Shown: piece after piece, positions 17,342 to 27,600 of the stretch
How positions within the stretch are numbered: the first letter of the stretch is position 1
Layout of the letters: each line of letters opens with the position of its first letter
Assembly (NCBI GenBank): GCA_963575745.1
Contig: CAUYUJ010018323.1
Span: 100,001 to 164,000, forward strand
Origin: Prorocentrum cordatum
Taxonomy: Eukaryota; Sar; Dinophyceae; Prorocentrales; Prorocentraceae
DNA: 64,000 nt
Reading direction: 5' to 3'
Notes under the pieces: generated by a model
Told to the model about the DNA's origin: nothing
Seen by the model: the letters and a program-made list of their open reading frames with translations, nothing else
Databases searched by the model: none
Made by a program: the position numbers and the translations under genes

Positions 17342-20080
17342 ATGGTGCCCTCGGCCGTTCACGCGGCCACGCGCCGACGGTATGATGAGGTCGTGGGGGT
17401 GGGCCACTGGGGGAATGAGAGGGTGTGTGTGGGGGGGGGCATCACCCCATCGTCCGCCCCTCAGTCCATCATCGCCCCCCGTCGCCCCTCCCCCCAGTTC
17501 CGCGCCGAGTCGTGCGTCGTGCAGCCGCCGGCGACCAGGCTCCCCGAGGATGCGACGTACCCCGATCGCTGCAGAGGCCAATGCGTTGGCACTGCTTCTA
17601 GTGGCGCCCTCGTTGCCCAGAATGAGGTGCTGCGGAGGCTTTCTCAGGTTTGCACTCCTAAGACAGTGGCCGATGATCTGTTGCTTCGTGTTGAGGCCGG
17701 GCTCGATGGGGTATTTACGGTGTCCAGCTATTTTTTTTTATTTGTTATTTTTGTTTATTTTGTTTTTTTTTTTTATTGTTCTTTTTTTTTGCTTTATTTT
17801 TTACTTTTTTTTTTTTGTTTTTTTTTTGTTATTTATTGTTTTTTGTTTATTTTTTTTTTATTTTTTTTCTTTTTTTTTTTGCTTTTGTTTATTTTTTTTT
17901 TTTTTTTTTTTTTTCTATTTTTTTTTTTTTTTTTTTTTTTTCTTTGTTATTTTATTTTCTTATTTTTTTGTTTTTTTTATACTGTTTTTTTTTTTTATTT
18001 TTTTTTTTTTTTTTTTTTTTTCTTATTTTTTTATGCCCTGTTGACGTCCGCGCTCTGCCAGTACGGCAGGTTCGACGCCGTGGAGTGCTTCTTGAAGTAC
18101 CACACTGTGGGGGGGGGTATCTTGTCGCCGTGCAGGCGTGATCGTCACATGCAGGGCGGCGAGGTGCCATCCGGTTTCCACCCGTGGATCGACGTTGAGA
18201 GCCCCTACGGCCCGCTCGATTTTGTGACCGACGGCGGCTTGGTCGGGGATGCCATGTCTTTACTGTTGCCCGACTCGCCAACCAGGGCGCGACGGCCATG
18301 CGAAAGTCGCCCCCTCCCTTCCAGAAGAGCCCCCCCCCCTTCACCTCACCTCACCTCCCCTCCCATTCCTCTCTCCCCCCCCACCCGTGTCCACCCGCCT
18401 TGCTCACTCGTCACTCGTCACCGCCCCTCCCCTATGCCCGTCGCCCCTCCGCGCCCCCTCCCCCCCACTCCCTCGCCAGCAGTTGCGCATCGCTTGTTCC
18501 TGAGCAACGTAAAGAAAGTGGGAGGGAGGCAGAAGAAACTTAGACATCAAGACAGGAGAAGGAGAGAGGAAATATCAACCCAGGCAAGAAGGGAGAGCGG
18601 GAGAGGGGGGGGGGCGGAAAGAGGGAATCATGACTAATCATATATGAGCGAAGAACAAATAATGCCAAAGCTCATTATAAATCAACCTACACCACTTATA
18701 CATAAACACTACCACATGCCGTCACTCCTCCTCCTTCCTACACCAATCCTCCCAGTACTACTCATCCTCCACCGACCCCTCCTCATCCTTCCCCCTCCCT
18801 CCTCTTCCTCCTCCTCCTCCCTCCTCCTTCGTCCTCCTCCTCCTCCTCCTCCTCCTCCTCCTCCTCCTCCTCCCCCTCGCCATCTGGCCGCCCTCGCCGA
18901 TGCGCAACCCCTGGGACTGCGAATCGGCGAGGGCGGCCAGATGGGTCGGGATGAGGCGGGGGGGAACAGCGGCCAGATTGGTCGAGGGGGGGATCATGCG
19001 ATCTCACGCAGGTAACCTTGCACCCTTGCCTTTTCGGCGCGCGCGTAGCCGCGTCAACCAGCCCCGAAGGGTACCGTAGCGATCCGGGCGAGTGCGGGTC
19101 TTACGTTCTCGATTCCCGCTAGACAACCTCGATGCCGCCCTCCCCGCAGGATATAGACCCCATCGTCGTGGAGGTGATGGCCAACGCCGGCGGTGGTCGC
19201 GCGCCGACCCGTGGGCCACCCAAGCCGCTTGCACCTCCCAATGACGCCCTCGACGACGCGTTGGTGGAGGGGCGCGGGCGAGGGCGTGGGCAGGGGCGCG
19301 CGGGCGAGGGCCGCGGCGGCCGCGGTCAGGGCCGTGGGCGCGGCCGTGGCCGCGGCGAGGTGACGCCGAGTACCCCTGCGTCAGAGGTGTACACGCACGT
19401 CCTTGACCCAGAGGTGTTCGCCACTTTGGGCCCTTGCACCACTGCGACGTGTCAGGCGCATATTTCCTCACTCTCCTCGTCGGTTCGTCGATGCTCGATC
19501 GAATCGCATGCGTCGCCCCCCTGTGCCGCGGCAGGCGCTGGTGACCTTCATCGGCCAAGCGGCGAACGACGAGGATAGCGACGACGCTCAGGAGGATCAC
19601 GTGGTCGACGACGTCGAGGACGAGGAGGGCGGGGTCGCCTATGAGCCGCCCGCTCCAGTCGGCCCCGTGCACCCGCTGTTCCTGGATATGATGGACATGC
19701 AGTTGTCGCACCGCCCCACGGGTGACCGGTTCCCGAAGTCCGTTCGGGACGAGCTCCGCCCTGACTCGCCAGAGGTGGGGCAGGTGCACGAGATGTGGAA
19801 GGGCAAGACTGTGAAGTTCACGTGCAAGCAGCACCCGAAGTGCAAGCTGATGTTTGAGAATCACTGGTTCCTCGAGCCCCTCGAGCCGATGCGTGCGGGG
19901 TATCGTTGGTTGGGGGCGAGCCGCTACGCCACTCGCGACGAGCACGTGGCCGAGTCCCTGCGCCTCTCCGGGACCGCAAAGGCTGCCTACAAGGAGCGGC
20001 GGGGAGGCGCCGCGTCGTCGGCGGCCAGCGGCGCTGGGAGCGACGTTGGCATGTCATCGGCAGCATCGACCGATCGCTGA
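17342..20080 (+). CDS. Multi-exon protein, possible 3' part of the 62-13,550 gene
   Basis: Exons 17,342-17,389, 17,498-17,710 (or 17,719), 18,062-~18,291, 19,150-19,413 and 19,535-20,080 all join in phase 0. The product has a Cys-bearing segment (AESCVVQPPATRLPEDATYP, DRCRGQCVGTASSGALVAQN), a GFHPWIDVESPYGPLDFVTD block, an RG-rich low-complexity run, an acidic stretch, then MWKGKTVKFTCKQHPKCKLM and RAGYRWLGASRYATRDEHVA before TGA. ATG 17,342 may be internal, since an AG acceptor sits at 17,318-17,319 in the same open frame. No named family was recognised; the layout suggests the same dinoflagellate family as the preceding gene. Confidence 0.55.
17725..18035. repeat. T-rich intron tract
   Basis: About 310 bp of nearly pure T with scattered A, C and G between exons at 17,710 and 18,062. 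Phe-rich ORFs are artefacts. Confidence 0.95.
18881..18943. repeat. Perfect 21-bp palindrome
   Basis: CATCTGGCCGCCCTCGCCGA(T) and its reverse complement flank a 21-nt loop in intron ~18,292-19,149, just after a CTCCTC tract. Confidence 0.85.
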
Positions 20081-21914
20081 TAGGTGGAGGCGGGCGCGCA
20101 CGAAACATTACTCAGTGGAGGGGCCAATGCCGATGCCATACCTGGCGGACCCTCGTCGCCGCGGCTGGACGCGTTTCGAACTGCTGGTCAGCACGCGCAC
20201 TGCGCGATGTCGCGTGAGCCTCGGTATCGGTATATTTTCTCCCGCCCCCCTCGCCAGCACCGCCCCCGCAGTTGCAACATCGTGCCCCCCTCTCCCCCCC
20301 ACCTCGCCCCCCACCGCCCCTCCCAGCCCCCCTCAGTTGCGCATTCGTCCGACGCATGCCCCTCCTTCACCTACTCATCCATATCCCATCCTGCCCCTGC
20401 TCCTCCTGCGCACGTTCCTGCTGCTGCTGCTCATTCTCCCCCCTCCTCCTCCTCCTCCCCTCCATCCGCCTCATCCTCCCCCTCCTCCTTCTCCTCCACC
20501 TCCTCCTCCTCCTCTCATCTCCTCCGCCACCCCCCTCCCCCCCACCCCACCCCCCTCCTCGAGGGGGGGGGGGGGGTAGATGCGGAGGAGGAGGGGAGGA
20601 GGAGGAGGAGGATGAGGAGGAAGAGGAGGAGAAGGAAGAGGAGGATCCCGACGGAGCGATCATCTATGGCCCCCGAAACCGCCGGGACGGAGAGGAGGAG
20701 GAGGAGGGGCGAGGGACGATGGACGCGGGGATGGGGTTTGAGGGCTGACGGCCTCAGGGGGATGGCGCCTGATCGCCCCTGGCCCTGGATCTCTTGGCCA
20801 GGATTCACCAGTAACGCTGGGCCATCACGTTCACCGTCCCCCCTCATCACTGCTATTCCTCCTTATCCGCCCCCCTCCCCTCCTCCCCCCCCCCATCCCC
20901 CACCCGCCTCCTCCGCCTGATCCTCGTCCCCTTCCTCCTCCAGCCCAAGGCTGGCGCCGTCGCCGCCCGTCGGCCAGCCCGGCAGCGCCCGCGGGCGGCC
21001 CGCCCCCGAGGCGACGCCCGGCGGCAGCTGCGGCCCGTGCCGGGGAGCTGACGAGGTCCTTGCTCATTCCACCCTCGTTCTCTCATTCTCCTCCTCGTCG
21101 TCATCATGCATCTCCGAAGCAACCTTATGGCGCGGCGAGGTGCAAGGCTGGGGCCGCGCCAGGCCCGTTGGGGGCGAACTTTCCGCTCCGCGAGCCCCCC
21201 AGATCTAGCACCCCGACCGCGCCCCGTCCAGGCCAGGCCCGTCCAGGATCTGCGACCGACACTCGGGCCTAGCACCCCGAGAACATAACAACGGCGCAGC
21301 CAGGGCACATGTCCCTCCCCCTGCACAGCGGAGGAAGGGCTTTAGACCGTTAAAGGGTACGGCTCGGTCCGGTGCGGTGCCCCTCGTCGCCATGCTGGGC
21401 TCGGTCTGTTTCCGCTGGGGCATATGCTCGACACTCTGGGGACACCGCCATGCTTGGCGCCAAGGGGCTTGCGACCGCACCGAATCGCCAGGACCCTCGG
21501 GCCCACCCCCGTCCGCACCCACTCGACTATTGCGTCGCGGAACGGCCAGGTGGGCGCTCGCGGTGCCCTCTCGCGGATCTGATCGGGGGCGGGAGCGCGC
21601 CGTGCCGCGGGGGCGCGCCCGGGGGGGGGGGGGGCATCGTTGCCTTGCGACGGCGGCCGCTAGTCCCCAGGGCAGGCTTTTCGCCCCGAGTCGTTCTGTT
21701 GGCGCTCCCGGGGCTTGGCGAGGGCCCCAGAGGCCGAAAACGACGAACCGCCTCCGTCCTGATTTTTCCAGGATAAGGATGAGGAGGAGGAGGATGATGA
21801 GGAGGAGGAGGGAGGAGGCGGGGAGGGGGAGGAGGAGGAGGAGGAGGGTGAGGAGGAGGAGGAGGAGGAGGAGGAAAAGGAGGAGGACGAGGAAAAGGAG
21901 TAGGAGGGCCCCAG
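20081..21914. other. Mostly repetitive region without a firm gene
   Basis: Contains CCTCCTCC and GGAGGA tracts (20,270-20,715, 21,775-21,905), a G-run near 20,565, and Ala/Pro/Arg-rich frames around 20,940-21,300. None of these has convincing splice or motif support. It may hold introns of the gene that ends at 22,025. Confidence 0.5.
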
Positions 21915-22025
21915 GGCCCCGCGGCGCCCTCGGCCTCCAGCGGTGCCTTCGCCGCGCCCGCGGCGCCCCCCTCCCCCCTCCCCGGCGCGGGCGGGGCCGC
22001 CTTCGCCGCGCCGCCTAGCGGCTAG
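21915..22025 (+). CDS. Terminal exon, Ala/Pro/Phe-Gly-rich tail
   Basis: After CCCAG; encodes GPAAPSASSGAFAAPAAPPS then PLPGAGGAAFAAPPSG and TAG, 36 codons. The composition is typical of low-complexity C-terminal tails in this window. Upstream exons were not identified. Confidence 0.4.
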   Translation, partial: GPAAPSASSGAFAAPAAPPSPLPGAGGAAFAAPPSG

Positions 22026-22137
22026 GCGGTGGATCGAGCGCAACAGTGGTTGCGCCCGCAAACGAATGCCTCGCCTCGTCACCCCTCCCCTCCTTCACTC
22101 TCTCGCACAGCGCGCCCTCGCCCGCTCGCACCTCCTC

Positions 22138-22161
22138 CACGCGCGTGACATCACGCGCGTG
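22138..22161. other. Perfect palindrome CACGCGCGTGA
   Basis: 11-bp arms around a 2-bp centre. A second small one (TGTGCGATG with CATCGCACA) lies at about 22,349-22,383. The region 22,026-22,548 shows no other gene signal. Confidence 0.7.
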
Positions 22162-22548
22162 CCCCGCGGGGCCTACGTGCCCCACTGGCCGCCAGGTGGA
22201 ACGTGACAGCGGCGTGGATGGATGTCGCGACTTGGCACGGTCTGGTAGATCCCAACCCCGCCCCTCGCTCGCGGGGCGCGAAGACGATCGTGTTTTTGGC
22301 GCCTCGGAGGGGGGTCGGGGCTGAGCTGGATGGCGCGCCGCGTGGCGGTGTGCGATGGCGCGAAGATATTCCAGCATCGCACATCGCGGGGTTCGACCCA
22401 CGGACGCATGTGATTATGGTATCACGCGAGGGGCGCTCACAATGCCCAGGGGGAAGGGGGGTACGTAGCCCGCAGCAGTTGCCCCCAAGCGTTCGGCCGA
22501 CAGATTTGACCCGCCCGGTGCTCGACCGCACTCCCGACGCCCGACGCC

Positions 22549-22911
22549 ATGCCGCCGAAGAGATACCGCGGCAGAGGTGACGGTCGCCGCCCGGCAGAAC
22601 CCTTGGCACCTCCACCACGCGGTGGCGGCGACGCAGTGTCGGCGCTGATTACGCTGTTCCCCAAGGCGAAGGCCATGCCCGTGCCCGGCGATCCGCCGGC
22701 CGCGAGCACACCCGCTCCTCCGCCGCCCGTGGGCAAGGCGCCATCCGCGGCGAAGGCGCGACCCAAGTCGAAGCAGCCCGCAGCGAAGGCACCTCCCAAG
22801 ACCAAGGCGGCGAAGGCACCTCCCAAGGCCAAGGGCCAGCCGGTGGCTGACGACACGCTGGGCGACGACGACCGTCGCCAGTTCTCCACTCCGAAGGCGC
22901 CGATCCGATAA
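22549..22911 (+). CDS. Small Lys/Pro/Ala-rich protein, 120 aa
   Basis: ATG in CGACGCC-ATG context; MPPKRYRGRGDGRRPAEPLA, SALITLFPKAKAMPVPGDPP, then tandem KAPPK-type basic repeats, GDDDRRQFSTPKAPIR and TAA. It could be a complete small basic protein or the first exon of a longer one. No family recognised. Confidence 0.5.
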   Translation: MPPKRYRGRGDGRRPAEPLAPPPRGGGDAVSALITLFPKAKAMPVPGDPPAASTPAPPPPVGKAPSAAKARPKSKQPAAKAPPKTKAAKAPPKAKGQPVADDTLGDDDRRQFSTPKAPIR

Positions 22912-23072
22912 CAGCCCACCCCCTTCTCGCTCGTCGTCGCCAGCGTCGGCGTCGTCGTCGTCTTTGTCGCGATCGCCGTGGCTGCCTCCGCCGCCGCGGT
23001 CGCCTTCGCGGTCGTCGTCTCCTTCGTCGCCGTCGCCGTCGTCGCCGTCGCCCCCGCACTCCGTTGGAACTT

Positions 23073-24465
23073 TTGGCGACTGCGACTGCGACTGACTGCG
23101 ACTGGGACTGCGACTGACTGCGACTGCGACTGAGACTGAGACTGCGACCGACCCCCCTGGGGACTGCGACCGACTGCGACTGCGACTGCGACTGACTGCG
23201 ACTGCGACTGCGACTGTGACTGCGACCGATCACCCAGCGACTGCGACTGACTGCGACTGGGACTGCGACTGACTGCGACTGGGACTGCGAATGGGACTAC
23301 GACCGACCCCATGGGGACTGCGACTGACTGCGACTGCGACTGCGACTGACTGCGACTGCGACTGCGGCGGGGCATGCGACCGACCCCCTGGGGACTGCGA
23401 CCGACTGCGACTGCGACTGCGACTGCCTGCGACTGCGGCTGCGACTGACTGCGACTGCGACTGCGACTGCGACTGCGACCGACCCCTTGGGGACTGCGAC
23501 TGACTGCGACTGCGACTGCGACTGCGACTTCGACCGACCGCCCCGCGCTTGCGACCGACCGCGACTGCGACTGCGACTGACTGCGACTGGACTGCGACTG
23601 GGACTGCGACCGACCCCCTGGGGACTGCGACTGACTGCGACTGCGACTGCGACTGACTGCGACTGCGACTGCGACTGACTGCGACTGCGACTGCGACTGG
23701 GACTGCGGCCGACCCCTTGGGGACTGCGACTGACTGCGACTGGCTGTGACCAAAGTCAGCTGGGACACCGTTCCCAGCTGACTTTGGTCACAGCCATTCG
23801 CAGTGAGTCGCAGTCCCCAGGGGGTCGGTCGCAGTCACAGTCGCAGTCGCAGTCGCAGTCAGTCGCAGCCGCAGCCGCAGTCACTCGCAGTCGCAGTCGC
23901 AGTCGGTCGCAGTCCCCAGGGGGTCGGTCGCACCCCCCACCGCAGTCGCAGTCACAGTCAGTCGCAGTCGCAGTCGCAGTCAGTCGCAGTCCCCGTGGGG
24001 TCGGTCGTAGTCCCATTCGCAGTCCCAGTCGCAGTCAGTCGCAGTCGCAGTCGCAGTCAGTCGCAGTCGCTGGGTGATCGGTCGCAGTCGCAGTCCCAGT
24101 CCCAGTCGCAGTCAGTCGCAGTCGCAGTCGCAGTCGGTCGCAGTCCCCAGGGGGGTCGGTCGCAGTCCCAGTCGCAGTCCAGTCGCAGTCAGTCGCAGTC
24201 GCAGTCGCGGTCGGTCGCAGTCGCCGGGCGGTCGGTCGCAGTCGCTGTCGCAGTCGCAGTCGCAGTCAGTCGCAGTAGCAGTCGCAGTCCCTCGCAGTCC
24301 CCAGGGGGTCGGTCGCAGTCGCAGTCGCAGTCGCAGCCGCAGTCAGTCGCAGTCCCAGTCGCAGTCAGTCGCAGTCGCTGGGTGGTCGGTCGCAGCCCCA
24401 GTCGCAGTCGCAGTCGCAGTCAGTCGCCGTCGCAGTCGCAGTCGGTCGCAATCGTACGGTGGTGG
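23073..24465. repeat. Large imperfect inverted array of CGACTG-type repeats
   Basis: The left part reads (CGACTG)n with GACCGACCCCNTGGGG spacers, and the right part is its reverse complement. The centre is a 24-bp palindrome (GGCTGTGACCAAAGTCAGCT...) near 23,767. Spacer variants pair in order: GATCACCCAGCG at 23,228 with CGCTGGGTGATC at 24,067, the CCATGGGG spacer at 23,306, and the six-C spacer at 23,146. The right arm lacks about 230 bp of the left. Confidence 0.85.
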
Positions 24466-24641
24466 GTTCGGTCGCATGCACAGTCGGAGCCTCGGTTCTG
24501 TGGAGGTCGACTTGCAATCGAGTCGGAGGGGTCGGTCCCAATCAGTTTCAGCCACCCCCCTCCCCTCAGTCGGGCGCCGACGCCGTGCGACGTCGCCGCC
24601 GGGCGCCGTTGTCGCCCAATTCGCTGCCAGCCAGCCAGACC

Positions 24642-27600
24642 ATGCCTGCCGGCGGCGGGCGCCCGCACCCCGCCGACGCACCGCCTATCCCAGAGGATGC
24701 GGTCAGCGGCAGCGGCAGCGGCGGTCCGCGCTTGGCTGCTGACGAGGTCCATCCTCCCCCTCCGCCTCTCCCAGCCTCCTGTCTCCTCCTCCTCCTCCTC
24801 CTCCTCCCCCTCCTCCGCCTCCTCCGTCCCTGACGTTATCCTGCCCACCCTCCTCGCCTGCAAGGTTCCACCTGCCGCGGGCGATGCGCCGTCCGACGCA
24901 GTCGATGCCGACTTGTTGGATGCGCTGGGTGCCGCCTTGTTCGATGACGACCCTTGCGGCGCCGATGCGGCCGTGGGCGACGCGCGCCATCCTTGGCAGC
25001 GCGAGGAGGCCCCAGAGGGTGAGGCCCCGCGGGCGCGAGGAGGCACAGGCCGAGGGGCTACGCCAGAGGAGGCGCAGGCCAATGAGGCCACTGATACGGA
25101 GCAGGCTGAGTTGCGGCGCGCACATGTGCTGGCGCATCGTTTGCAAGCGGCCACGCACGATGCCCCGGCAGCCGAGGAGGCCCCAGTAGAGAATGCGGCC
25201 TCGGCCGAGAAGGAGCGGACCCCAGCAGAGGAGGAGGTGGCGGAGGGGGCCCCGGCGAATGATGCGGCCCCGGCCGAAGAGGGGGGCCCGTCAGAGGAGG
25301 GGGGCATGGCAGATGATGCCCCGGCGGCGGAGGGGGGCCCAGCAGAGAAGGAGGGCATGACAGAGGCTGTCCTGGCGGCGGAGGGGGCCCCAGCCGAGCG
25401 GCCCCCAGCAGAGGAGGGGGCGGCGGAGTGGGCCCCGGCAAAGGATGCGGCCCCGGCCGAGGAGGGGGCCCCATCAGAGGAGGGGGGCATGGCAGATGAT
25501 GTCCCGGCGGCGGAGGGGGGCCCAGCAGAGAAGGGGGGCATGACAGCAGAGGCTGTCCTGGCGGCGGAGGGAGCCCCAGCCGAGCGGCCCCCAGCCGATG
25601 ATGGGGCGGCGGATGGGGCCCCGGCAGAGGATGCGGCCCCGGCCGAGGAGGGGGGCCCATCAGAGGAGGGGTGCCCAGCAGAGAATGGGGGCATGACAGA
25701 GGCTGGTCTGGCGGCGGAGGGGGCCCCAGCCGAGCGGGCCCCGGCGGCGGAGGCGGGGGCGACCGCGTCAGAGGCGGCCGATGATGCCGATGATCTCTCC
25801 TCGTCAGCGAAGGTGGGGCTGGCGTTGGATAGGCCCCCGCGAGATGCGGCCGAGGCGGCGGCCGCGCGGAAGGCTGCCCCGCCAGTCGGCAGTTGTTCCA
25901 GCGCTGATTATGCAGATGCGTCGTCGCTGCCGCTGGCGCCGAGCGGATCCGTTGCCGCTGGCGGTTCGGCCGCGGCTGCCAGCGGTGGTCAGGTCAGCGC
26001 GCTGCGGGATCCCGCCGCTGTCGCTGGCAGCACGGGCGCCGCAGATGGCGACCCTGGCAGCGCCGCCGGTGCTGCGGGCACGAATCCTTCCAGTTCGGGT
26101 TCGAGTTCGAGCACTTCGTCGTGCAGCAGTGGCGCCGAGGCCAGCGATGGCGCCGATGACGAGGGCGCCGCCGATGGCGCCGAGGCCGGCGAGGAGGGCG
26201 CGACGGCATCAGTGGCGGGCGCGGGCGCGGGCCAGAGGCAGCGATCGCGGCGGGCAGCGCCGAAGATGCAGCGGGCGCGTCGCGCAGGCAGAGGCCGCGG
26301 GGGCCGCAAGGCAGAGGCCGCCAAGCGGAAGGTCAGTCGGGACGCCGCTCAGGCGTTGGCCAAGCGCACTAAAGAACAGCAGAAGCGCGCCAGGCAGGAT
26401 AAAAAGAATGAACGAGCCGCGGCCAAGGCGGCCGCCAAGGCGGCCAAGGCCGCCGCAGCAGAGGCGAGGGCTAAGAAGAAGGCGAAGGCCTTGGACAGGA
26501 AGCGCAGACAATCAGCTGGAGAGGAAGTGAGTTCTGACTCGGGCGACAATATGCCGCCCCCGTGGGTCGAGGACGCATCGCTGCTCCACCGCTACCCTGT
26601 CATCGAGGTACCGCCGATCTACTCGCCGATCTTGGCGGACCCCGACTTGAATGATCCCGCCAAGTACTTGGTCGCGCTGACCCGCACCATGGTGCGTCGC
26701 CTGAGCCAGTTGGAGAGGCAGGGGCTGCTCCTGTTTTTCCTGAATCGCGGGCCCATTGACCTCGGTTCGGTGTGTTCTGGATCCGATTCGCCAGTCCTTG
26801 TCATGCGGGCGCTCATAACGGTATGTCGTCATGAGCTGCGGGGCATGATCGAGCCGCTTCGCGATGCAGGCGTCGCCATCTCGGACGAGCGCTTCGACGC
26901 CGCCGTGAATTTCAATCACAAGTTCAGCTGCGAGGTCGCGCCGGCAAAGCAGGAGTTCATCAAGGCTGCGCGCCGTCGCCGCCGACGACGCCGTTGCCGC
27001 CGACGTCGACGATGCCGACTTGCCGGCGACGGCGACGACGACAGCGCCGACTTAGGCTTTGTTGATCAGGATGACCTGTCGGCGTCTGCCTCCTCCTCCT
27101 CCTCCTCCTCCTCCTCCATGCCGAGGGCGGTGAGGGTCGACCGCGATGCCGACGTGCATCCGACGCGCGATGATGGCCGGGGGGGATGCTTGCGAGGGAC
27201 GAGGTGGAGGGTGGCGAGGGATGCGTGACTGGCGAGGGGGGTGATTGCGAGGGAGGAGGTGGGTGTGGAGAGGAGGGTGGCGACGGCGAGGTGTGCCATC
27301 CTGTTCTCGACCCGGTCCGTGCTCTAACTTGCCTCTTGCGAATGCACTCGCCCCCTGTCATCGCATATCGTGGGTCTGCATTGTTGTTGTCGTCGCGCCA
27401 GGCGGCCTTCCCTGATTTGCAAGTCCTCTACGAGAACGTGTCCACGCTGGCCAATGACAACGCGCGCAATCTCTTGAGCACCGCGGACCCCGACCGCGGC
27501 GCCCCGGCCCCCGCGTTCGATACCCTTATCGCGGGCTTTCCTTGCCAGGATGCGAGTGACCTGAACGTGAAGCAGTCGCGCACTGTGGTCGCTGACAAAG

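Noticed and set aside
19073-19094. Possible spliced-leader relic near 19,073 (ACCGTAGC start)
   Set aside because: Only 14 of 22 positions match, a level expected by chance in this much sequence.
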